Of a DNA stretch of 64,000 nt, positions 57,339 to 64,000 are shown one piece after another. Numbering within the stretch: the stretch's first letter is position 1; each line of letters starts with the position of its first letter. The notes beneath the pieces are model-generated. The model made no database searches. It saw only the letters and a list, made by a program, of their open reading frames with translations, and was not told where the DNA came from. A program made the position numbers and the translations under genes. This DNA is from Haematomicrobium sanguinis DSM 21259 (lineage in GTDB: Bacteria; Actinomycetota; Actinomycetes; Actinomycetales; Micrococcaceae): NCBI RefSeq assembly GCF_000688395.1, contig NZ_JIAG01000015.1:1-64000 (forward strand), written 5' to 3'.

Positions 57339-58721
57339 TCAGCCTTTTCCGGTGCCCGCACCCTTGCCGCGCACAATAGAGCGTATGGTTTCCAGGCGTT
57401 CGGCGATGGCCCGTTCGGCGCCGATGTTTTTGGGTTCGTAATAGTCCACCCCAACCAGATCATCCGGGGCGTATTGTTGGGTCGCGATCGCGTGCGGTTG
57501 ATCGTGCGAATACACATACCCTTTCCCGTGCCCGAGCTTTTGCGCGCCGGGATAGTGCGCATCCCGCAAGTGCGAAGGCACCCCTTTCCCTTTACCCGCC
57601 CGCACATCGGCTACGGCGCGGTTGATGGCGTTATAGCTCGCATTGGATTTGGGCGCCGTCGCCAAATGCGTCACGGCCTCGGCCAGAATAATGCGGCCCT
57701 CCGGCATGCCGATGAGCTGCACCGCTTGCGCGGCCGCGACCGCAGTTTGCAGTGCTGTCGGGTCCGCCATACCAATGTCCTCGGAAGCGCTGATCATCAG
57801 ACGCCGTGCGATAAACCGCGGGTCCTCCCCCGCCTCCAGCATTTTGGCAAGGTAATGCATGGCCGCGTCCACATCGGACCCTCGAATGGACTTGATAAAC
57901 GCGCTTATCACGTCATAGTGCATGTCGCCCTGGCGATCATAGCGTTGCGGGGCGATATCGATCGCGAGTTCGGCGTCGTCAAGCGTGATGTCGATGGGGT
58001 GCGCGTCCCCCTCACCGGCATTCGTAGCACGCGAGAGCGCCACGGTGGCCGCGGCCTCCAATGACGTCAAGGTTCGGCGTGCATCCTGCCCGGCCACCTT
58101 GACCAGGTGCGTTTTCGCTTCCTCGCTCAGCGTGAATTTGCCGCCGAGTCCGCGCTCATCGGTGAGAGCCCGGTCCACCAACGTCACCAAATCCTGCTCG
58201 TCCAGGGGCTGCAGCGTCAACAGCAGCGAACGGGAAAGCAACGGGGACACCACCGAAAACGACGGGTTCTCCGTGGTCGCGGCCACCAAAATGACCCACC
58301 CGTTCTCCACACCGGGCAAGAGCGCGTCCTGCTGCGCCTTATTGAAACGGTGAATCTCATCCAGAAACAGCACCGTAGTGCGCTGGTACAGATCGCGCTC
58401 ATGAAGGGCATCTTCCATGACTTTGCGCACGTCCTTGACACCCGCGGTGATCGCGGAGAGCTCCACAAATTTACGGTTCGGCCCCTTGGCGATCACGTGC
58501 GCGAGCGTGGTCTTTCCGGTTCCCGGCGGCCCCCACAGAATGACCGAGTTGCCCGCCCCGACGCTCGTCCCCTCGGCTAGGGCGCGCAGCGGCGATCCAG
58601 GAGTGAGTAGCGACTGCTGCCCCACCACCTCATCGATCGATTGCGGGCGCATCCGCACCGCGAGCGGCGCGCGCAGCGATTCGTTGTTCTGCCGCGTCTC
58701 ATCGGCCGAGAAAAGATCCAC
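57339..58721 (-). CDS. rarA: Replication-associated recombination protein A (RarA/MgsA AAA+ ATPase)
   Basis: A clamp-loader-like ATPase that acts at stalled forks. The 460 residues include Walker [14 protein letters not shown] (about 65-77), Walker [19 protein letters not shown] (about 117-134) and sensor 1 [20 protein letters not shown] (about 149-168). The C-terminal tetramerization domain has [21 protein letters not shown] and LPEG-like [18 protein letters not shown]. Length is normal. It is divergent from the acVLRF1 gene, with a short shared promoter region. Confidence 0.95.
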   Translation of the reverse strand: MDLFSADETRQNNESLRAPLAVRMRPQSIDEVVGQQSLLTPGSPLRALAEGTSVGAGNSVILWGPPGTGKTTLAHVIAKGPNRKFVELSAITAGVKDVRKVMEDALHERDLYQRTTVLFLDEIHRFNKAQQDALLPGVENGWVILVAATTENPSFSVVSPLLSRSLLLTLQPLDEQDLVTLVDRALTDERGLGGKFTLSEEAKTHLVKVAGQDARRTLTSLEAAATVALSRATNAGEGDAHPIDITLDDAELAIDIAPQRYDRQGDMHYDVISAFIKSIRGSDVDAAMHYLAKMLEAGEDPRFIARRLMISASEDIGMADPTALQTAVAAAQAVQLIGMPEGRIILAEAVTHLATAPKSNASYNAINRAVADVRAGKGKGVPSHLRDAHYPGAQKLGHGKGYVYSHDQPHAIATQQYAPDDLVGVDYYEPKNIGAERAIAERLETIRSIVRGKGAGTGKG

Positions 58722-58809
58722 TCATCCAGGCTATCTGCCCGCACCGACATTGCGCCGGGCATTTCCTCGACGGGCGTATTTTCACGCGCACGGTACTGTG
58801 CGCTCACCA

Positions 58810-58835
58810 AGCAGATGAACGACGGCGTTGCCCTC
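58810..58835 (+). repeat. Dispersed motif, copy at the 5' end of the acVLRF1 gene
   Basis: CAGATGAACGACGGCG on the plus strand, the sense form of the motif, followed by TTGCC instead of ATGCC. If translation begins at the ATG it contains (58815), it encodes MNDGVA; if it begins at 58854, the copy lies in the promoter or leader. Confidence 0.6.
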
Positions 58836-58853
58836 ACCGGATACTCTGGGCAC

Positions 58854-59561
58854 GTGCCACGAACACTCACTATTGATCGAAACCGCCTACCCGGGTGGTT
58901 TGAACGGTTTGAAGACCGGCAGGGCGCACTCGAACTTCTGGGCTCCACACCGGAAAGCTCTCTCGCAACCGAGGCCTCCGCCTGGACGTTTCGAGCCCCG
59001 TCGGGTCACCTGGTCGCGGTGGACGGCGCCGCCATCGCCACGCTAGACCAGCGCGAACTGGGCCCAGAATTCGGCACAGTCACGCCTCCGGTGACCTGGC
59101 AAACCCTGTTGGAGCGGGCGCAGTGGGACCGACACGTCGGCATCATTCTGCTACGCCGCGGTGGTTACAGCGTGGGCATCGCCACCGGCGGGCGGCTGGT
59201 TTCGAGCAAGTCCGACACAAAATATGTCCAGGGGCGCACAGCGGCCGGTGGGTGGTCCCAGCAACGCTACCAACGCCGTCGTACTGGGCAAACCGCGAAC
59301 CTGCTGAAGTCCGCGACGCACGCCGCCACGCACCTGCTCTCGACTGAAGGCGGAACTGGCGCTCCCAAGACCGTAGACGTGCTGGCGACCGGCGGCGACC
59401 GCCCCTTGCTGGAGGCGCTATTGGCGGAACCGCCGCTGTCGCCGTGGGCGCGCCTGCCCCGGGTGCACGTGGCGGTACACGGCGAGCCACGCCAGCGCGA
59501 CGCGGCACAGGTGGCACGCGAGACTCAGGCGCTCAAAGTCACGATTACCGATCCTGACTGA
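58854..59561 (+). CDS. acVLRF1-type peptidyl-tRNA hydrolase (Vms1-like release factor)
   Basis: Actinobacterial member of the Vms1-like release factor (VLRF1) family, related to eRF1 and proposed to cleave peptidyl-tRNA on stalled ribosomes. The 235 residues contain the catalytic-loop motif VQGRTAAGGWSQQRYQRRR (about 126-144), with the Gly-Gly-x-Ser-Gln-Gln core and the Gln expected for catalysis. GGDRPLLEALLAEPPL follows in the C-half (about 181-196). The GTG at 58854 (MPRTLTIDRNRLPGW) fits the family start; an ATG at 58815 would add 13 residues beginning with the dispersed motif. It is divergent from rarA and convergent with aspS. Confidence 0.8.
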   Translation: MPRTLTIDRNRLPGWFERFEDRQGALELLGSTPESSLATEASAWTFRAPSGHLVAVDGAAIATLDQRELGPEFGTVTPPVTWQTLLERAQWDRHVGIILLRRGGYSVGIATGGRLVSSKSDTKYVQGRTAAGGWSQQRYQRRRTGQTANLLKSATHAATHLLSTEGGTGAPKTVDVLATGGDRPLLEALLAEPPLSPWARLPRVHVAVHGEPRQRDAAQVARETQALKVTITDPD

Positions 59562-59579
59562 ACCGTGCGCGGGTCGAGA

Positions 59580-59628
59580 ACGGCCCCGGGGTGGACCCAT
59601 AACAGTTATGGGTCCACCCCGGGGCCGT
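59580..59628. terminator. 24-bp-arm perfect palindrome between acVLRF1 and aspS
   Basis: Arms 59580-59603 and 59605-59628 are perfectly complementary around a single central base. The middle, CCCATAAC-A-GTTATGGG, is AT-richer than the rest. There is no U-tract on either side. It lies between two convergent genes (19 and 24 bases away) and should end both. Confidence 0.8.
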
Positions 59629-59651
59629 CTGAGTCACCGGTGAAGCGCGGG

Positions 59652-61442
59652 TTAGGCCTTCTTGGGCTCGGCCTTTGTGTTCTCTGGCTTGACGTAATCG
59701 ACGCCGGCTTCCTTGCGCTGTTTCGCGGTGATCTCGCCGGGGGCTCCGGTGAGCGGGTCGTAGCCGTTGCCGGACTTCGGGAAGGCGATAACCTCGCGGA
59801 TGGAGTCGACGCCGGCCAAGAGTGCCACCGTGCGGTCCCACCCGAAGGCAAATCCGCCGTGCGGCGGGGCGCCGTAGCGGAAACCGTCGAGGAGGAAGCC
59901 GAACTTTTCCTGTGCGGTCGCCTCGTCCAGGCCCATGACCTTGAAGACGCGCTCTTGCACGTCCCGTTCGTGAATACGGATGGAGCCGCCGCCGATTTCG
60001 TTGCCGTTGCACACCAGGTCATAGGCGTAGGCGAGCGCCGAACCGGGATCGGTGTCGAAGCTGTCCTTGAATTCGGACTTGGGCGAGGTGAAGGCGTGGT
60101 GCACCGCGGTCCAGGCGCCTTCGCCGACGGCCACGTCACCGCTGGCGACGGCGTCCGCGGCCGGTTCGAACATTGGCGCGTCCACGACCCACAGGAGCGA
60201 CCACGCCGACTCGTCAATGAGACCCACACGCTTGCCGATTTCCACGCGGGCGGCACCGAGGAGCGCACGCGAGGGTCCGGGTTCGCCGGCGGCGAAAAAG
60301 ACGCAGTCGCCGGGGTTCGCGCCCACGGCGTCGGCGAGGCCCGCGCGCTCCTGATCGGTCAAGTTCTTGGCGACAGGTCCGCCCAGTTCGCCGTCCTCGG
60401 AAATGAGCACGTACGCGAGGCCCTTGGCGCCGCGTTGCTTGGCCCATTCCTGCCAGGCGTCCAGGGTTCGGCGCGGTTGCGAGGCGCCGCCGGGCATCAC
60501 CACGGCACCGACATAGGGCGCCTGGAACACGCGGAAAGTGGTGTCCTTGAAGAACTCGGTGAGCTCGGTGAGCTCCAGGTCGAAGCGCATATCCGGTTTA
60601 TCCGAGCCGAAGCGCGCCATCGCGTCCTGGTAGGTGATACGCGGCAGCGGCAGTGTCACCTCATATCCGACGAGTTCGCTCCAGAGCGCTGCGGTGACCT
60701 TTTCTACCAGGGCAATGATGTCTTCTTGGTCCACAAAGCTCGCTTCGATGTCGAGCTGGGTGAATTCCGGTTGCCGGTCGGCACGGAAGTCTTCGTCGCG
60801 GTAGGCGCGGGCCAGGTAGTAGAACTTCTCAAAGCCGGCCACTTGCAAGAGCTGCTTGAACAACTGGGCGCTCTGCGGCAGGGCGTACCAGTTGCCGGGT
60901 ACTAGGCGTGCCGGGACCAGGAAGTCGCGGGCGCCTTCAGGGGTGGAACGGGTCAGCGTCGGGGTTTCGACCTCGACGTAGCCTTCATCGTGCAGAATGT
61001 TGCGTGCAATACGGTTGGCTTCGCTGCGCAACAACAAGTTTTTGCGCGGGCCCGGGCGGCGCAGATCCAAGTACCGGTGCTTGAGGCGCACCTCTTCGCC
61101 GACCTCGACGTGCTCATCAATCTGGAAGGGCAGTGCTTCTGCGGTGTTGAGCACCGTGACGGTGTCCGCCATGATCTCAATTTCACCGGATGCCAAGGCC
61201 GGGTTTTCATTGCCTTCGGGGCGCCGTTCCACGGTGCCGGTCACTTGGATAACGTACTCGTTGCGCAAGTGATCAAAGTCGTCCTCATTACGCACCACCA
61301 CCTGTGCGACACCGCTCGCATCGCGCAAATCCAGGAACGCCACTCCGCCGTGATCTCGGCGCCGGGCAACCCAGCCGGCGACGGTGACTTCCTGTCCGAT
61401 CTGCTCAGCGCTCAAGCGTCCGAGCTCGTGAGTACGTAGCAC
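59652..61442 (-). CDS. aspS: Aspartyl-tRNA synthetase
   Basis: Charges tRNA-Asp; forms lacking discrimination also charge tRNA-Asn, and the sequence alone does not settle which this is. About 596 residues from the GTG at 61442, preceded by GGAAGGA. A longer frame to 61793 would run through the divergent promoter and permease gene and is rejected. Domains: OB-fold anticodon-binding (about 15-105, [23 protein letters not shown]), class II catalytic core with bacterial insertion ([38 protein letters not shown] near 190-227), and the C-terminal motif 3 [15 protein letters not shown]. Confidence 0.96.
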   Translation of the reverse strand: MLRTHELGRLSAEQIGQEVTVAGWVARRRDHGGVAFLDLRDASGVAQVVVRNEDDFDHLRNEYVIQVTGTVERRPEGNENPALASGEIEIMADTVTVLNTAEALPFQIDEHVEVGEEVRLKHRYLDLRRPGPRKNLLLRSEANRIARNILHDEGYVEVETPTLTRSTPEGARDFLVPARLVPGNWYALPQSAQLFKQLLQVAGFEKFYYLARAYRDEDFRADRQPEFTQLDIEASFVDQEDIIALVEKVTAALWSELVGYEVTLPLPRITYQDAMARFGSDKPDMRFDLELTELTEFFKDTTFRVFQAPYVGAVVMPGGASQPRRTLDAWQEWAKQRGAKGLAYVLISEDGELGGPVAKNLTDQERAGLADAVGANPGDCVFFAAGEPGPSRALLGAARVEIGKRVGLIDESAWSLLWVVDAPMFEPAADAVASGDVAVGEGAWTAVHHAFTSPKSEFKDSFDTDPGSALAYAYDLVCNGNEIGGGSIRIHERDVQERVFKVMGLDEATAQEKFGFLLDGFRYGAPPHGGFAFGWDRTVALLAGVDSIREVIAFPKSGNGYDPLTGAPGEITAKQRKEAGVDYVKPENTKAEPKKA

Positions 61443-61587
61443 GAATGTCCTTCCACAAAAGGGGTGTGTGAGTGTCGCCGCGGCGTGACATGATGAAAAT
61501 GCGCCACGGCTAGAGATGAGTTTACCGCCCCGCCACGCCGGTATCGACGTGGCAAGCCACCCCGCCGAGCCGGCACCAGGAGAGAAA

Positions 61588-62847
61588 ATGAGCCCCGAAC
61601 CTCGACTGCAGCGACGGCTAGGCGGCTTCGACGCCACCACAGTCGGTGTGGGGTCAATGCTCGGTGCCGGGGTCTTTGTGGTTTTTGCGCCGGCCACTGC
61701 TCGCGCGGGAAGTTGGACGTTGCTGGCCCTCGGTGTGGCGGCCGTCATCGCGTTCGCCAACGCTTCGGCCACCGCCATGCTCGCCCGCGCCATCCCGCGC
61801 GCCGGCGGAACCTACGAATACGCCTTGCGCACTCTGGGCCGACCCTTCGCCCGCATCGCCGGGTTTTCTTTTTTGCTCGGCAAGGTCGCCTCCTGCGCGG
61901 CGATGGGGTACACGATTGGCGTCTACACACTGCCGGCCAATCCGCAATTGGTTGCGCTCATCGCCTTGGCCGCACTGACTGTCATCAATCTTTTTGGCAT
62001 CACGCGCACCGCGACGGCGACCCGCATCATTGTCGCCATTGTCTTCGCGGTTCTGGTATTTGTGGCGATTATCACAAATATTGCCGGGTCTCCGGCACGC
62101 TCAGCGCCGCTCCCGAATACCGATGTATGGGGTGTGCTCGGCGGCGCCGGAATCCTGTTTTTCGCCTTCGCCGGCTATGCCCGCATTGCCACCATGGGTG
62201 AAGAAGTCATTCATCCGGCGCGCAATATCCCGCGCGCCATTTTTGGCGCCTTCGCCGTGGTGCTCGCTCTCTACGTCGCCCTGCTTCTGGGCCTCACCCG
62301 TGTTCTGGGTGCGGATTTGCCTGCGGCGGCGGCCCCGGTCGGCGAGGCCCTCGGCCGACTGACCGAAAACCCCGTCTTTATGCCGTTGGTTTCCGGTGCC
62401 GCCGTACTGGCCGCCGCGGGCGCGCTGCTCGCGCTCCTGGCTGGAATGTCCCGCACGGCGTTCGCCATGGCCCGTGAGGGCGACCTGCCGAGCGTGTTCT
62501 CCCGCCTGAATCGGCACCGCTCCCCCATGATTGCCGAGCTGGTGCTGGTGGCACTGGTGGCGCTTGGCATCCTGTTCGGCTCGCTCCCCTGGCTCATTGC
62601 CCTCTCCAGTTGCGCGGTGCTGACCTATTACGCGGTGACCAACCTCGCCGCCCTGCGCGTCCGGCCCGAATGGCACGAGACCGTGAGGCGCCCCTGGTAC
62701 TCCCCGCGACTGCTCAACGCGCTTGGCCTCCTGGGGTGTGTGGCGCTTTCGGTGACGGTCAACCCGTGGGGCTGGATCGCGATCCTGGCCATCATCGCCG
62801 CAAGCGTCCTAACGTCTCGGCGAGAGGGGCGGGGGCGAAGGACGTGA
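61588..62847 (+). CDS. APC-superfamily amino acid permease
   Basis: A membrane transporter of about 419 residues with twelve predicted helices. The first carries [22 protein letters not shown] (about 20-41), the G-S/A-x-I/L-G-A-G-V-F substrate-binding stretch typical of the APC (amino acid-polyamine-organocation) superfamily. [25 protein letters not shown] (about 73-97) and [30 protein letters not shown] (about 192-221) follow. The ATG at 61588 with AGGAG nearby is preferred over an upstream frame start at 61516. It is divergent from aspS. The substrate cannot be told; the short C-terminus is normal for basic or branched amino acid carriers. Confidence 0.88.
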   Translation: MSPEPRLQRRLGGFDATTVGVGSMLGAGVFVVFAPATARAGSWTLLALGVAAVIAFANASATAMLARAIPRAGGTYEYALRTLGRPFARIAGFSFLLGKVASCAAMGYTIGVYTLPANPQLVALIALAALTVINLFGITRTATATRIIVAIVFAVLVFVAIITNIAGSPARSAPLPNTDVWGVLGGAGILFFAFAGYARIATMGEEVIHPARNIPRAIFGAFAVVLALYVALLLGLTRVLGADLPAAAAPVGEALGRLTENPVFMPLVSGAAVLAAAGALLALLAGMSRTAFAMAREGDLPSVFSRLNRHRSPMIAELVLVALVALGILFGSLPWLIALSSCAVLTYYAVTNLAALRVRPEWHETVRRPWYSPRLLNALGLLGCVALSVTVNPWGWIAILAIIAASVLTSRREGRGRRT

Positions 62848-62870
62848 GCGCGGGTGCGCTTTGGTGAGCA

Positions 62871-62915
62871 ACGACGGCGGTGACTCGCCTTCTTAAGGCG
62901 AGTCACCGCCGTCGT
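62871..62915. terminator. 21-bp-arm perfect hairpin after the APC permease
   Basis: Arms 62871-62891 and 62895-62915 pair perfectly with a 3-base loop (CTT). It lies 24 bases after the permease stop. No U-tract. The arm contains ACGACGGCGGTGAC, which partly resembles the dispersed coding motif. Confidence 0.75.
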
Positions 62916-62925
62916 ACCTCCCCGT

Positions 62926-62981
62926 CTATGTAGCGCGAAATACGCGAAAATCGCGAAAAACCGGTAATTGGCGCTACATAG
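62926..62981. terminator. Inverted repeat downstream of hisS
   Basis: CTATGTAGCGC (62926-62936) and GCGCTACATAG (62971-62981) enclose 34 AT-richer bases with an internal CGCG-AAAAT-CGCG pair. It lies 9 bases after the hisS stop codon and probably belongs to the hisS terminator. Confidence 0.6.
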
Positions 62982-62989
62982 ATGCGGGG

Positions 62990-64000
62990 TCAGGAGGTGA
63001 TGCGCGGGTTCCGGTCGGCCTGCGGTGGCTCCCACGTTGCCGGGTCCGCCGACACCTGTTCGCCGCTGCGAATGTCCTTGACCTCGCTCGTGCCGTCCTC
63101 GCCGATAAACCAGACGAACGGGATGCCGCGATTGTCCGCGTATTTGATTTGCTTGCCGAATTTGGAGGCGGTTGCGCCGACTTCCACCGCAATGTCACGG
63201 GCGCGCAATTGCGCGGCGATGTCCTGCGCTCGCCCCCACTGCTCATCATTCGCGAGTGCCACGTACACCGCCGTCGGCACCGAGCGGGAAGCCTTGGCAA
63301 GGTTTTGCGCTAGAACACGGGCCATGATCCGTGAGACACCGATCGAGAGCCCCACACCGGGGAACGTGCGGTTGCCCTTGCGCGCCAGGGATTCATACCG
63401 GCCGCCCGAGCACACCGAGCCGAGTTCCTCGTGCCCGACGAGCTGGGTCTCGTAAACGGTCCCGGTGTAATAGTCCAGGCCGCGTGCGATCGAGAGGTCC
63501 GCGACGACCTTGCCCGGTGCCGCTTGGACTGCGGCCGCAATGACCTGCTCGAGCTCGGCGAGTCCTTCCTCGAGCTTTTCGTTGGTGACGCCAAGGGCGC
63601 GTACCTTGTCCACGAAACTCGTGTCCTCGGTTTCGATGCTCGCCAGCGCCAAGGCGGCGTCTGCTTGTTCCGCGGAGGCGCCCAGTTCGGTCTCGAGTGC
63701 TTCCTTCACCTTTTCCGGGCCGATCTTTTCCAGTTTGTCGATCACCCGGAGCACACCTTCGGAGTCGGCAAGCCCAATCCCCTCGTAATATCCCTGCGCG
63801 AGTTTGCGGTTGTTCACGCGTAGTTTGACCGGCGGCAAGGGCAATTTGCCGAACGCTTCCAGGACGATGAGCGCAAGTTCGACATCGTGGATAAAGGGCA
63901 GCGTGCCCTCGCCGATAATGTCGATGTCGGCCTGCAAAAATTCCCGTTCGCGACCCTCTTGGGGACGCTCGCCGCGCCACGCTTTCTGAATCTGAAAACG
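62990..64000 (-). CDS. hisS: Histidyl-tRNA synthetase, 3' part (cut by window edge)
   Basis: The C-terminal 336 residues or so of HisRS; the gene continues beyond base 64000. The visible part begins in class II motif 2 (QKAWRGERPQEGREREFLQADIDIIG). It includes the histidine-specific LSIARGLDYYTGTVYE and motif 3 (FPGVGLSIGVSRIMARVL), and ends with the anticodon-binding domain (VYVALANDEQWGRAQDIAAQLRARDIAVEVG). The C-terminal tail is slightly extended after the usual end. No frameshift is seen. It shares the downstream hairpin region with the convergent permease gene. Confidence 0.95.
   Translation of the reverse strand, partial: RFQIQKAWRGERPQEGREREFLQADIDIIGEGTLPFIHDVELALIVLEAFGKLPLPPVKLRVNNRKLAQGYYEGIGLADSEGVLRVIDKLEKIGPEKVKEALETELGASAEQADAALALASIETEDTSFVDKVRALGVTNEKLEEGLAELEQVIAAAVQAAPGKVVADLSIARGLDYYTGTVYETQLVGHEELGSVCSGGRYESLARKGNRTFPGVGLSIGVSRIMARVLAQNLAKASRSVPTAVYVALANDEQWGRAQDIAAQLRARDIAVEVGATASKFGKQIKYADNRGIPFVWFIGEDGTSEVKDIRSGEQVSADPATWEPPQADRNPRITS

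Noticed and set aside
59652-61793. N-terminal extension of aspS to 61793
   Set aside because: Would overlap the divergent APC permease gene and lacks conservation; the GTG at 61442 has a strong ribosome binding site and the family's normal first residues.

Overview
The window is a stretch of bacterial chromosome of about 58-60% GC (estimated by eye). Gene content and order point to an actinobacterium (Actinomycetota). Examples are the runs alaS-ruvX-mltG-aroE-aroC-aroK-aroB-efp-nusB, pyrR-pyrB-pyrC-carA-carB-pyrF-mihF-gmk-rpoZ-coaBC-metK-priA, and comEC-comEA-leuS. The actinobacterial-type genes mIHF, acVLRF1, a 13E12/DUF222-HNH gene and a helicase-degenerate PriA agree. The moderate GC and the host-glycan and glycerol genes would fit an Actinomycetaceae-like organism, but that is inference. 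No tRNA, rRNA, CRISPR array or prophage was seen.

Layout. 1-320: right end of an IS30-family element, just downstream of holA. 398-7164: holA, a frameshifted DUF222-HNH (13E12-type) gene, comEC and comEA, all on the minus strand. 7264-10783: degV and leuS. leuS has an upstream attenuator with an eight-residue leader peptide carrying four consecutive leucine codons. 11131-14595: putA. 14698-20415: five-gene peptide/oligosaccharide ABC importer. It is divergent from a secreted GH18 endoglycosidase (20724-21677), with a CRP/GlxR-like box and a putative operator between them. 21864-27224: glpD-glpF-glpK and a divergent SorC-type regulator sharing a palindromic operator. 27246-29299: alpha/beta hydrolase and glycosyltransferase. 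29306-29566: an unknown 86-residue protein. 29673-35446: priA, metK, coaBC, rpoZ, gmk, mihF. 35447-36905: an accessory islet between mihF and pyrF. It holds a secreted Cys-rich protein gene with a nonsense codon in its signal peptide, translationally coupled to an unknown 157-residue protein. 36906-45796: the pyrimidine operon, with a PyrR-binding leader over the pyrR ribosome binding site. 45892-57190: nusB, efp, the shikimate cluster, mltG, ruvX, alaS, two small membrane proteins and rpsD. 57339-64000: rarA, acVLRF1, aspS, an APC permease and the 3' part of hisS.

Two features cut across the annotated genes. First, a ~20-bp sequence encoding M-N/H/F-D-G-D-A-S recurs in the same reading frame in variable parts of unrelated housekeeping genes (leuS, coaBC, pyrR, aroE; degenerate in carB and at the acVLRF1 5' end). 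Second, intergenic spaces repeatedly carry very long, near-perfect hairpins without U-tracts, apparently the local type of terminator. Several genes also seem to be transcribed as leaderless mRNAs (TANNNT box about 6-7 nt before the start codon).
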